Source: Tipula vernalis
Lineage: Eukaryota > Arthropoda > Insecta > Diptera > Tipulidae
Direction of reading: 5' to 3'
DNA length: 64,000 nt
Assembly: GCA_958295665.1 (NCBI GenBank)
Contig: OY282558.1
Location: 35,113,045 to 35,177,044 of the forward strand
The notes below the pieces were generated by a model. The model was not told the DNA's origin, ran no database searches, and saw only the letters and a program-made list of their open reading frames with translations. Within the stretch, counting starts at the first letter, position 1. Each line of letters opens with the position of its first letter. Positions 47,796 to 59,346 of the stretch are shown here, piece after piece. Both the position numbers and the translations under genes were made by a program.

Positions 47796-47889
47796 AACAA
47801 ACTTGATTTAATTTTCATTGTTATTTTTCAAACGTAGCAAGCACTGTTTATACTTATGCTATGCATTTTATAATTTCATGGCTTACTAC

Positions 47890-48035
47890 AACTGACAACA
47901 TAAGAATTTTTAAATAATTTGTAGTAGTATTTGCATACATTTAGGCGCTACTTAAAAGCTTTCCATTTATTTTTTGCGTAACTACTGTAGTTACTATAAA
48001 GAGCAATATTTACTTTAAAGTAAAATATTTGGTTA
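47890..48035. repeat. Dispersed repeat B, copy 2
   Basis: Matches 20840-20985 in the same orientation for about 145 bp, ending at AAAGTAAAATATTTGGT followed by A/C-rich sequence in both. It ends about 130 bp before the large transposon at 48167. Confidence 0.75.
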
Positions 48036-48683
48036 TTACATGAATAATAAAACTTAAAAAATCTAAAAAATTGGGAAAAAACTTTAAGGAGAACCGAACG
48101 TAAGACTTCGGAAGTCCTAGTCCAGTGCGGTACATTAAGTGTATTGCTTTCAACCAAAATGAGTTAGGCTGGAAACACACCGAATTAGACAAAACGTTTT
48201 TTTCTTGTCTTAAAGCGACTTGTGGCCAGTATGCATACGATTGTATAGCGCTATGTACACTGAATCAGGCAAAACAATTTTACGTCAAACATTTTGTTTC
48301 ATAAAACATAGAACGGCAAACATTGTATTGTGCTTTATGAGTCCATTCACACATAATAAAGCAAAATTGTGTTAAGTCAAATTTGACTAATGATTATGAA
48401 ACATGATTGAAGGTGTTCATACTCCATAAATCAATGTGCTAATTCACACTGACACAAATCAAAGCAACACAAGACAAAACTGATTGAATCAAAAAAAAGT
48501 GTTTGAAGTCGTTTCGTGGTCGCTGTTTTATAAACCAAATTAATAAGGATTTTTGTGGTACAGAAAAAATTGTATTAAAATACAATATACCTATATTCCA
48601 ATACTGAATTCTATCGAAAACTTGAGTGAAGTTGCAGAAACACGGGTCAAATTTCGTAATAGACCGTTATGATATCGACGAAT

Positions 48684-48808
48684 TGCACCGAAACGTAACA
48701 ATTTTACTGGATAAAGTTGCTGCTGTTCTCGTCACAACAAATCGTAACATTTTCACCATAGTTTTACGTACTTTGCCATTACTGGTCCCAACAAAACGTA
48801 ACATTTTC
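48684..48808 (+). repeat. Subterminal repeats ACCAAAACGTAACATTTT, left cluster
   Basis: Three copies of a word close to ACCAAAACGTAACATTTT, at about 48686, 48736 and 48788, spaced about 50 bp. The same word recurs near the other end of the element; such arrays usually serve as transposase binding sites. Confidence 0.7.
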
Positions 48809-48895
48809 CTTTACAAAAAAAAAACAAGAAGGCTTCGCCACCTCCACTCATTCTATGCGAAAATTCTATGAAAATTATTTTGTGACATGCAAATA

Positions 48896-49099
48896 CACCT
48901 GTCCCTCGATTAACACGGATTTGCTTTAACACGGTCAACGAATTGAGACAAAGTCTTAATTAACACGCACAGATGTTTCGCCGCGTTATTCAAGTACCGT
49001 GTTAATCGAGGGACGACTGAATTAGTCGCGATTAACACGGTTTTGAGTTACACGGTAATTTGGCGGAACGTATTTACCGTGTTAATCGAGAGACAGGTG
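48896..49099. mobile_element. pogo/Tigger-like MITE, 204 bp
   Basis: Starts CACCTGTCCCTCGATTAACA and ends with its mirror (one mismatch over 24 bp), flanked by TA on both sides (48894-48895, 49100-49101). TA duplication and a TIR containing GTCCCTCGATTAACACGG are typical of pogo/Tigger-derived MITEs. An extra internal copy of the TIR core in each orientation (about 49002-49025 and 49028-49045) makes it a compound palindrome. Confidence 0.85.
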
Positions 49100-49600
49100 T
49101 ACCTATTTAACACATTGAGTGTCACCATAAAAAAGTATTCACATTATAATCCAATCCAGATACTCACGTTTGCGATTTTAGAAACGTAATTGTATCAAAA
49201 TATTGCAGGCAAAGTGAGGATAATCAAACTTTATGCTTAGCATGTTTAAATAAAAATCAGTAACGTGTAACAATCGGTGAGGCTGATTGTATTAGTGAGA
49301 ATATATATGGTTGTTAATGTGATACATGTGGGATCATCGTTAATATCTCGATATTTATGTTATTCCATACTCCGCTACTAATTGTTGGAATATTCGATCG
49401 AAGAGAGCTGGGAAACGTATCATGAAATCCGGACGATAAATTTTAGCGGTAAGAAACACTTGAAAATCTAGAATAAATTAAAAAAATGGTCAAAGTTACC
49501 CAAGTTAATTTGTATCAAATTGCAAATTTCTGATCGTCATGAAAATATGTTTGTCGCATACAAATTTGTCGATAACTTTCACTTATTTGCAATTTCATAC

Positions 49601-50058
49601 TGTAACGGTGACACCTAGTATGAAATAGAATAAGTTAAATTAATAGCTCAATGTTTAACTGTTCTAAAATGGAATTTTCCATGATAAAATTGTTCTAAAT
49701 ATTTCTACGCTATTCTAACTAGAAAAGTCATGAGCTTTCTAGAAGTTTGGTTTGTGTATATAAAAAGGCGAACGAAGTCGAATTGGATTATTAGTATTTG
49801 GTAAGCGATAGTGTAAAGATTAAAAAGGAATTAAAAAGTGATTTAAAAAGTGTTTTTGTGCGAAATAAAATTAATAAGTGTACAGTAAAATTGTGTGAAT
49901 AATTTATATAAAGTGATTTTGTGAATTAAAATTAATAAATTGTGTTGTAATAATTTTCGTGTGAAAATAAATAAATTCGTCGTTGAAAAATTGAATTGAT
50001 TTTGTTTTATTCACAATCCAGTGATACGAACCTTGAGTGACAAGGCAAAAACGTAACA
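49601..50058 (+). mobile_element. Solo LTR (gypsy-type family, copy 3, best preserved)
   Basis: 458 bp, TGTAACGGTGACACC at the start and GGCAAAAACGTAACA at the end, flanked by ATAC on both sides (49597-49600 and 50059-50062). It inserted in the spacer of the long-TIR MITE. The reverse of copies at 13862 and 7494 aligns along the full length. Short terminal inverted TGTWACG/CGTWACA is typical of LTRs. Confidence 0.9.
49757..49768 (+). promoter_or_regulatory. LTR TATA box
   Basis: TATATAAAAAGG about 155 bp into the LTR, conserved in the other two copies as CCTTTTTATATA on their reverse strand. The expected start of transcription is about 25-30 bp further on. Confidence 0.6.
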
Positions 50059-50249
50059 ATACTAAATAACTTGGGTAACTTTGACCATTTTTTGAATTTA
50101 TTCTAAATTTTTCATAGAATTGTCTATTACCACTAAAATTTACCGTCCGGATTTCATGATACGCCCCAGACAGAGAAAACAAAATAAAACATTATAGCTT
50201 TGTTTGTGAAGAAATATAGTGTTTAATGAGATTTTGATTAAAAAACCGT

Positions 50250-52052
50250 ATCATGGAGTCAACTGTGGGCCAACTTAACCAAGGTCAACGAAAGCGTGTG
50301 TGCTAAAAAGTAAGTGTTTACAATGACGTTTCGATTCGCTTTTCTTCAAAGTTTTTATCCATACCATAATACTCGTATGTCATGTAAGAAATTAGGTTTT
50401 AGGTATTCAAATAAGGATCCTTTAGCATTGCAGTTCAAGAGGCCCTGCGATTATAAAGGAAAAAGTAAATTTAAATGTCAAACTGTCAGTATTATGGACC
50501 TTATAAGACAAAGGGAATTTCTGTAAAAGAATAAAGTCGAAGTTCCACAAGATCAATTTTTGACACGATTTATTGCACCCTACAGAACACAACAGCATCG
50601 TCCATCTTAAAAGTAGCCGACTTGTGTGTGCAAAAAATTCTTTCAGGCGACATTTTTAATTAATAATCGCCGACTAAATACCATTGCAAAGACGTTGTAC
50701 AATGGAGACATACCCAAGGAAAAACCGGGGTGGTGATAGAAAGGCAACAAAACACAGCGCCAAGCGAGAAAAGTTATCATGTTTTTGAAGTCTATTCCTG
50801 CAAAAGAGAGCCACGACAACAAACAAAAATCTGTTCGCTGTTATTTGTCAAGTGAGTTGAGTATAGCAAAACTACGAAAAATGTATAATGATTCGGTTGA
50901 TGAAAAAACACTCAAAGTAAAGAAAATATTTTTCTGGAAAATATTTAATACTTTGAATATTGGATTTTCTACTCCAGCACCTGATGTTTGTGGAACTTGT
51001 TTCATGCTAAAAAACAAAATAAAATCAGAGATGAAATGAAGAAATAGGAATATAGAACTCAGCACAGGGTACATAAATTAAAAGCGAACACATTTTATAA
51101 ATTTACTTGAAAAAGATGTACCTAAATCACTAACACTGTGCTTTGACCTGCAACAGGTACAGCCGTTACCTAAATCTCCGATAGGGGATGCATTTTATTT
51201 AAGACAACTAAGTTTTTATAAAATGTGTGTGACTGCAAGGGATACTAAAGACCCTACGTTTTATCAGTGGTGTGAAGATCAAGCTGGATGTGGATCAGTG
51301 TGTGTAAGTTCAGTATTTCTCAATCATCTAGAGAATATTGAATTTGAAGATGTAGAAACATTGAGATTGTTTTGCGATGGATGTGGGGGTCAAAACAAAA
51401 ATCAACATTTACTTCACAGCTTGATGTTTTGGCTCCTATACACAAAGCACCTTCATCACTGCAAAAAATTGAATTATATTTCCCAGTTACAGGACATAGT
51501 TTTGTACCGGCAGATCGAGTCTTTGCCCGCATCGAAAAAGACTTGAGAAAAGTGGCAATTATTACAAAAAAAGATCACTATTATGAAATTTATTCCAAAC
51601 ATGGCAATGTAAAGACTTTGGGAAATGATTGGCATTTGTATGATGTCAAGACATTAGGTCAGCAACTAAAACCGATAAATGGTATTCAAAACATGAAGTG
51701 TGTATTTTTCAAAAGATCACAAAATCACCGTCAATGCTTACTAAAAACCTATGAAAATTTCATATATGAAAGTAATGAAAAGTACATATCCTATTTAAAG
51801 AGAGGAAAACTGTTTCCAACAACAATGCCAAGTGTTGCCTTAAGGAATAAAGTTTCTAATGAGAAAAAGAAAGATATATCTAATTTACTGGTGAAGCATT
51901 TCGGTGAGACATGGAGAGATTTTGAAAATTTGGAATTCTTTAAAACGCTGTTGGACGGAGAGCGGCCAACTCCTGGAATTGAACAGTTTCAAGCTGATCC
52001 ACTTGTCGAAATTTGTGATTGTTACGAAGAGGATTGTGCTCTTAGAATTTAA
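50250..52052 (+). pseudogene. D-x-C-x-x-Q-N-K-N family transposase-like protein, frameshifted
   Basis: A possible start is ATG at 50252 (MESTVGQLNQGQRKRVC) ending near a GTAAGTG donor (50309). Then RPCDYKGKSKFKCQTVSIMD (50440-50510); VCKKFFQATFLINNRRLNTI (50626-50700) across stops; the frame 50779-51039 with IPAKESHDNKQKSVRCYLSS and FSTPAPDVCGTC; a frame from about 51115 (LCFDLQQVQPLPK) through 51223-51470 with FCDGCGGQNKNQHLLHSLMF; a frameshift near 51470; then 51478-52052 with VTGHSFVPADRVFARIEKDL, ending in CDCYEEDCALRI. D-x-C-G-G-Q-N-K-N, G-H and D...E could be a DDE-type catalytic set, which is inference. I recall the domain name DUF7869, unverified. At least three frameshifts or stops inactivate it. 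Confidence 0.75.
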
Positions 52053-52100
52053 GTTTTTATAATAAAATAGAATAATATCCCTTAAATTTAATTTTATTCG

Positions 52101-52326
52101 TATCAAAAAGTAACATTTCTACAATGGCCCAACCAAAACGCTACATTACCAATTAGTTGCACCAAAACGTAACATTTTTTTAAAATATATAATTATCATG
52201 GCGTTGAAAGTAAAAATATTCAAATTATGATTGACCCAATTTATCTATGCTTATACAAGAAATTGTCTCCCCTTTGTGGAATAGAGCTTGCTTTAGACAT
52301 TAAATGAAATGTAGCGTTTTGGTGTG
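52101..52326. repeat. Subterminal repeats ACCAAAACGTAACATTTT, right cluster
   Basis: Three copies in plus orientation (about 52103, 52131, 52160) and one inverted GTAGCGTTTTGGTG (52311-52324). They begin about 50 bp after the stop codon of the gene, so they may also shape its 3' end. Confidence 0.7.
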
Positions 52327-52352
52327 GATCGCCACATATGTATGTACCTATT

Positions 52353-52552
<200 letters not shown>

Positions 52553-52804
52553 ATATACAAACTGCCGAATCTTTGGGTTGGTTTATCATATTTATATATA
52601 AAATAATAAGCACATAATACAAAATCGTCCTCTAACTCCGACGACATTTTGTATTCTATGAAATCAATTCACACCAACCTATAAAGCAACACGAGACAAT
52701 TTGACTAAAAACAATTTGTTTGATTGAATGTGCACTATGTTTAGAGAAATCGTCTTGCCTACTCGAAGCAAAAACGTTTTGACTAATTCGGTGTGTTTCC
52801 AGCC

Positions 52805-55800
52805 GTAGGTATTTTATTTGGTTAATGGCTGATCAAAGCAACAGCAAAAATTAACCAAGTTTTCGTCTATTTTTTTTCGTGTATTTTCTTGTCAATTGAA
52901 CTCTTGTGGCAGGTATTGAAACTAAAAATGTGGTTAAGATTTGGGTTATCTAGTACGATTGTTGTTGTAATTTTTTTATTTTTGGTGAAAGCAATACAAC
53001 TATTGTTATTTTGGTATGTTACAGTCTGACCAACAGAGTTCGGGGTTTCCTTAAGTTTATTGTCAACCCTATAATTGTCTAATGCTGCCACCTTAATGCT
53101 TTAGGCTGTATCAGACTAAATTGTTGATTACCTGTTGTACATAATACCCAATTTCCATAGAAAGTTTGTTGTTAACAGGTCGACACCTATGTATATTACT
53201 CAGGCTACTCAGCTATAAAATTTGAACATATAATTTGGAAATATAAGGGAAGCGTTCCCGAGTCGGTCAGTGATGAGCGTAAATATATATGTATATAAAT
53301 TCTGTATGGTTAAAACTATGGATTGTATGAAATCAATGTTGCAATTCGGTAAATCATGGATGTAAAGCCCGCCTTCTTTAAAAAAGCACTTGGTATTACG
53401 TTAAATGCGCCGTCGCTTGTCTTTAAGTCAGTGTTGTTCCGGGTAGTTTACATGAAATAATTAATCAATTGTCTAATCGTGCAAGCAGTATGTAAAAAAT
53501 GGCGTCGATATTCTAGACAATGTGAACAATGTTGACAATATGTCGCCAATTTCCAGCAGCAAAATGAGTAAAAGTTTGGATTTAACCTTCGGATGAGTTC
53601 AACATTCATTTGTTGGACCTCTATTTAGCGAGACATACTTAAACTAAAAATATATTAGGAACACAGATGTACAGCTGCTAAATTTTTTTTACGAAAATAA
53701 TTGGGTTGCCAAAAACCACAAATAAGAAGGCTTTTTTGCTAATCAAATTATCGACAAAAATTTCTGAGATATCACTGAGAAAAAAGTACATTGGTCTTAC
53801 ACAGAAAATGTATAGGAAATTGAATTCTGGAAACATTTCCCATGCAACGAGAAATTCAACCAACATGTATTTATCACAATCCTATAATACCTACATAGGA
53901 TAAGCTTCCTTGTTTTAATTTTAATAACCAAAATTATTCGATTCTATAATATTTTGAAAAATCTCCCCATTGATATTGGTTGGTCTACAATGTATATAGC
54001 AGCTCCACACTAACTTTACTTCTGAACTAAAACTGAACATAGGGTAGAAATTATACCAACTTTTATCGGTATGTCAATTTTCTACATGGTAAAGGGTGAC
54101 CAAATTACTGTTCCGTACAGTAAAGTATTAATTAAATTCAATGGCCAACCAGACAATCTATTTGCTAATTTATATGCAGGAGGAGAATGAAGAAGATAGC
54201 ATATTATCTCAAGAACGAGTTGCTACCGAAGACACCATTTTAAAATGGATTATTTCAACGCTCTATTGAACCATCATCAATAACATGTTGAGCTTCGAGA
54301 TAGCTATAAAGTAAGAAATAACCACGACAATATTGGTAATCTCGTTAGTTTCCCGATAGCGCTTGTTGCAGATTCTCATATCAACTATGATATCGCTCTC
54401 AAGAAAGGCAAAATTCTGCTACAGAATACGCTGGGAAACAATTGTGAAAGCAATTGTGAAGATAAATAATGAAACTTTTTTTATAAACTCGCTGAAGTTA
54501 TTCCATGTAATTGTTTACGTCGTCGAAACTTCATTAAAGTTGCATTCCTATTTTAAATGGGAATTGGCTTTAAACCCGTCATCTTTATTTAACGATGGTA
54601 CTCATAACGGAAGGGAAAAAATCAAGCATCAAATCCTTATTTAAAGTACAAATATCACCGGGGACAATTTTCCAACAAATTTCAGATATGTTGTGTCTGG
54701 AGTGCTAAGGTTTTGACAACCCCAATTGCAGGGTTCGCTCAACAATTAGAGGCGATATATTTCCTAAATTACTAATATTCACTGGTTCTACATCCCTGTA
54801 AGTTCGTTTCTATTGGAATTATTTAATATTTTTTCACAAACTTCAAGAACTGTAAAACTAACAAATAAATTGTCTTTATTATTTTCAGAGTTTCTTCGTA
54901 TCCTCAGAAATGGCACGTGATGCTTCATTTCCTTCTTTTGTTAACTGCATACGTAAGACATCTTTAATTTCGGGCCTCCGTGCTTTATATTACATATTCT
55001 GGATTTAAGGTAGATTTGGTAACATCAAATAAGAGCGTAAAATTTTTTCGCAAAAGTTAGAATTCGATACAAAGGGAAAACAATACCAAAAATTATATTT
55101 TCATTACCTACGAATTGTCTACAAATTTTCTACATTGTCTACGTCGAAAACTGTTGTGTACGATATGTTCGACAATTGTGTCAAAAGAATGGAATAGATG
55201 CAAGCCACTTTAATTGAGATTTCTGTAGTCACAAGTACCATATATATGATATCCAGGAAGAATTTGTTAGTTGGTGGTCCTCAAGATATTAGATACCGGT
55301 CGCCTCTCGTATCTCGCACTAAACAGTAAAATTATTTAGTCAAAATTTAAGACGTTAAGTTTACGAATGTTGAATAATCTCTTCGAATTATGATATAAAA
55401 ATGTAAGATAACTATTTTTAGTCTAATTACAGACACAACCGTAAGATGGTCCCATTTTTAATCAGAAATTGGATGCATTTTAAATAACGCAATTTTGCAG
55501 TAAACTAATCAGAGTAAACACCTACAGTCTCAAGGAATTCAGCAAGGGATTTAAACATTTGTTTAGCCCCACTTCAATTTGAGCCATAAAATAAACACTA
55601 AGGACATCATCATGAGTAACAGCTACATATCATCTGCAAATAAGCAGAGATCACTACTTGATAGTTTATTAAATAATACCAGCACTTAACTGATCCATAT
55701 CGCATTCAAAAGAACAAAATCATTGGCATACTATTAGCCGCTTTAATTAATTCAGCCATAAATAAATAATTTTTAATTCTCGAATTCATTGAATCACTGA

Positions 55801-57936
55801 ATCTATTTTTCTTTTAATGATTAATTTTCTTTACAAAACAAATGTTCAGACTCAGTCAAAACGCACGCAGCGAGAATTTTCTTCGTATATGATGTGATGT
55901 GAAATCGTAAAACATGTTCAAAGGAAAATCAATAACTCTGAACATAATATGATTCTCAGGAAAATATGTTTGTAAACACATATGTATGTACAAATCTCCC
56001 ACCTACTACTCATATTCGTGATACATAATAATAATCATCATCCATCTTAAACATAAAAAAAAAAGTCACCCTTTAAAAAAAAAAAAAGGAAAAATTGGAA
56101 ATATAAAAATTAACCCTTAAAAAGTGATTTTTTATTTTATTTTTATTTTTATCATGTGTATTCGTATCACCAACTTTAATCTCAACAACTTTGTTTTCTT
56201 TATTTTTCATCCTGGGTTTGCTTCACTTTTCCTCAGATTTTCCTTCATTTCGATTTTTTTTTTTTTTTTTTTGTAATGAAGTTTATCGTGAATACGAAAC
56301 AAAGCCAATCTTTTCATTTTCACCCTTTCATCTTTGTTCAGTTTTAACTTCAGTTTCAAAAAATTGTTGAATGATATGGGTTCGTTGAGGAATCGTATAC
56401 TGAATAATGGGATTTGGGGCCACATATTCGTACGTATATAAATTTCAGATTTCATTTGAAAAGGCAGCATCTCTTTACCCTAAATATAAATATGATGTGT
56501 CGTGCACGTGAATCCACGCCACTCACTTAATTTAAACATTTTTAAGAAAATAAATAAAAATTAAGATTTTCCCGGATTTTTTATTTTTTTTTTTTTATTG
56601 CGTTCCCAAATTAAAGAGTATTCGATCGTATTAATTTTATGATGTGGAAATTATTATTCATAATTTTTTATGTGTATTATTTAAAATTCCATAATGTGCG
56701 TTAAATAATAATAAAAAAATAAAAAAATCATGTGAAAATTAAGGAAATTTATTTTTTAAATTTATATTTATGAAATTATGATATAATGGGATGGAAAATG
56801 GTAAACGTATGGCTTATGTAATTTTATTATAATGTGAAAATGAGGTTATGTATTTAAAAAAAAAAACTTTGTGGAATACAAAATGTCAAATCGATGAGTT
56901 CGTAGGGGGTACAGTAGTCCCCCATCACATTATTCACAAAAATATTTTAATTCCATATGCAATAAATTATTAAAGAATACTTATTTACAAGAAAATATAT
57001 TTTCATTTTCTTAATAATGATAGATGTAATCTTGCATATACATATATATATATAGTAGTAGTTGTTGCTACGTTGATGATGATGAAGAATAATATCTTGT
57101 CAATTTTCATCTGAATTAAAATATACAAAAAGAATAAGATTGATGATGGGATGATGAGGAAATAATATTTAAACTAATTATTCATCTAAGGATTATGTAC
57201 ACATATAAACACATAAATATATCTAATGTCCATCTAATGTACATTTCTATACTGCTGACATTGGTTTTTGCGTGATGGTAAAATCTATTGCCTGAACAAT
57301 TCCATCTCGATATTAGTTAATTTGTTACAGCAACAGAAGATAACGAATATTATTGATTCGTTTGGTCACTTAAGAAATGCCAAAGTTCCGGTTGTGGCCT
57401 AAATTTATGAGAAAACGAATGTACATACATATGTATGTAATCAAATTACTTAAATATTCTAAATATTTCAATCGATCAATAGTTAGTACATGAATGTTAT
57501 AGAATATACAGGGTGGGCTTTTTAAATTTAAATATCTTTTCAAGCGCGCTGGTTAAACCGCCGTCAAATAAAACCCGTATTCAAGGTCATTTAATTCCCT
57601 ATCAGAAATATAATTTTGTCCTACTCTAATTTCTTACGTGGCGGAGTTATCGGAGTTTTCCAAAAACATGACTAAAAAAGCAGCAACTGACTGAGAAAAA
57701 ATATTGTTGTATCATGTATGAATATAATAAAAGATTGCGACAATCGACAGATGAATTTTTAACTTTTGTACGCTCTTGGTGATTTAAAATTCCTACAGGA
57801 AAAACTAATAAATCCAATTGAACTACAAAAACAATGTTTTAGTTTTGACGTTTCTTTGAATTTCATAAGTTAATCTAGTAGTCATATTTTATTTCAGACA
57901 TTCTTATTAGAAAAATTCCAAATAAAAAAGAATTAA
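52805..57936. other. AT-rich DNA without recognised genes
   Basis: About 5.1 kb. No supported coding region; frames at 53678-53903, 54363-54644 and 56207-56470 are short and unrecognised. 56252-56272 is a T run. TATACAGGGTGGGC at 57508-57521 looks like a transposon end (several insect DNA elements start CAGGGTG), but no partner was found. Confidence 0.45.
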
Positions 57937-58135
57937 AGCCTGGTTTCCATTATGAAATATTTACTGACAGTATCTTTTACTGAATAAAAACATAAAAATC
58001 GAAAATTTCATTAAAGAGACCATTTATTATAATTAATATTATTTCGTATAATCACAAAACACCAACAGTTTTCACTTACTTAAAAATAAAAAAAACCAAA
58101 ATTTTATTTTTGAATTTATTTACTTTTATTTATTT

Positions 58136-58184
58136 AAAATTACAACTAGTTTCGATCTTGTAAAGATCATCTACAGGTAATTTT
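58136..58184 (-). ncRNA. Hammerhead-ribozyme-like fold, left arm
   Basis: Mirror copy of the right-arm fold, on the minus strand, identical because the arms are identical. Same A6-to-U change and extra U. Confidence 0.45.
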
Positions 58185-58201
58185 TTGCAATACCATTGCA
58201 A

Positions 58202-58250
58202 AAAATTACCTGTAGATGATCTTTACAAGATCGAAACTAGTTGTAATTTT
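58202..58250 (+). ncRNA. Hammerhead-ribozyme-like fold, right arm
   Basis: Stem I: AAAATTAC (58202-58209) with GTAATTTT (58243-58250), 8 bp. Core: CTGTAGA (58210-58216) in place of CUGANGA, one base off (A6 to U). Stem II: GATCTT (58218-58223) with AAGATC (58227-58232), loop TAC. Then GAAAC (58233-58237), loop TA, GT (58240-58241) as a 2 bp stem III, with T58242 as the cleavage-site base. An extra T (58217) sits between core and stem II. Minimal stem III is a known trait of ribozymes in Penelope-like elements. The core change may weaken or abolish cutting. Confidence 0.45.
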
Positions 58251-58734
58251 AAATAAATAAAAGTAAATAAATTCAAAAATAAAATTTTGGTTTTTTTTAT
58301 TTTTAAGTAAGTGAAAACTGTTGGTGTTTTGTGATTATACGAAATAATATTAATTATAAAAAGATCACTTACGTCACTCCGCTTCAAAAAAAATTTTTTT
58401 TTTTTTTAAAAATGTTTAATAGACCATTTATTGTTTTTAACTTTTGCTGAAAAATTTCATTGAAAAATTGAAATATTTTTCCAGTAAGGAATAAAATATA
58501 CTTCGGTTCATAATTTTTTCAGTAAATTTCGTCAGTATACTATAATACAGCAAGCGAATATATTTTATCACATTTTGTTTATACTGTCAGTTAATTTTTC
58601 ATAATGGAAATCAAGCTTAAGTATGTTACAAAAACAACACATCATTGTGAGTTCACAAGATCGATTTTTCACCCTAGGTATTTATTTCCATACTGCACAA
58701 TCGATGAATCACTAAAATAACCAAAAAAAAAAAG

Positions 58735-59346
58735 GAATAGAAAGGCCGAATGTCGAAAGGCCGAATGCCGAAAGGCCGAATTTCGAAAGGCCAAACGTGT
58801 CGAAAGGCCGATTGTGTCGAAATTGATTTTAATTTTTTTAAGTTTTTATGAATGAAAATTTTCAAAATTTATATTTTTATCAAAATTTTTGTCTGAAAAT
58901 GTTTAATAGTAAATCGCCTAAAATATTAAAATTTTCTTAGTTGTTTTTTTGTCATATAATTAAAAATTAATTAATTATAATAAGAAAAGAAAAATAAATA
59001 AATTTTTTTTCCGACAAAATTTGATCACATTAATATGCTACATAGACAGAATTTATTAGCACGTATTTATTTAAATCATTTTACATTAAGAAATATATTC
59101 AATGGTTTTAAATATTAATTTCAATCAATTAAGTAAAGAAACATTTAATAAAAATTCGCCCTTTCGACCTAATCGGGCTTTCGACCTATTCGACCTATTT
59201 GGCCTTCCAACATTCGGCCTTTTGACCCATTCGGCAATCGGCCTTTCGACACATTCGGCCATACGACATTCGACCTTTCGACATTCAGCCTTCCGACCCA
59301 TTCGGCCTTTCAGTGTTCGGCCTTTCGACATTCGGCCTTTCAACTT
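58735..59346. mobile_element. Foldback-type element built of CGAAAGGCCGAATGT arrays
   Basis: The left arm (58738-58824) has five to six units of a 14-15-mer, CGAAAGGCCGAATGT. The right arm (59157-59346) is the inverted array with about twelve units of ACATTCGGCCTTTCG. The 330 bp between is AT-rich and non-coding. Tandem units in long inverted arms mark a Foldback-like element. A 106-codon frame at 59102-59422 crosses the right arm and is only the translated array. The arms are far richer in G+C than the surroundings. Confidence 0.8.

Larger units (their letters stand above)
49408..50169. mobile_element. MITE with about 100 bp TIRs, split by a solo LTR
   Basis: The left arm, from CTGGGAAACGTATCATGAAA (49408) to about 49508, is mirrored by the right arm 50064-50169. 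Shared blocks are GTATCATGAAATCCGGACG, TAAATTTTAG and GGTCAAAGTTACCCAAGTTA. Arms are about 85-90 percent alike by eye. Minus the LTR (458 bp plus 4 bp duplication) it is about 300 bp. Family not named; no target duplication found. Confidence 0.8.
58029..58420. mobile_element. Palindromic insertion, possible Penelope-like element remnant
   Basis: The insert is bounded by a 12 bp direct duplication, AGACCATTTATT (58017-58028 and 58421-58432). Its main part is a palindrome (58027-58359) with 165 bp arms that look perfect to the eye around the 3 nt centre ACC (58192-58194). A 61 bp tail with T and A runs follows. A duplication of this length fits target-primed reverse transcription rather than a cut-and-paste transposon. 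Head-to-head inverted terminal pieces and hammerhead motifs are known for Penelope-like elements; that assignment is inference, as no protein is present. Confidence 0.65.
57937..58617. mobile_element. MITE with TAA target duplication, copy 2, with insertion
   Basis: Termini AGCCTGGTTTCCATTATGAA (left) and AGCTTGATTTCCATTATGAA (reverse of right), flanked by TAA on both sides (57934-57936, 58618-58620). Removing the insert at 58029-58420 and one 12 bp duplication leaves about 277 bp, matching the 284 bp copy at 9418-9701. TIRs continue into WACTGACAGTA. Confidence 0.85.

Noticed and set aside
57508..57525. TACAGGGTGGGC as the end of a transposon
   Set aside because: No mirrored partner or target duplication found nearby.
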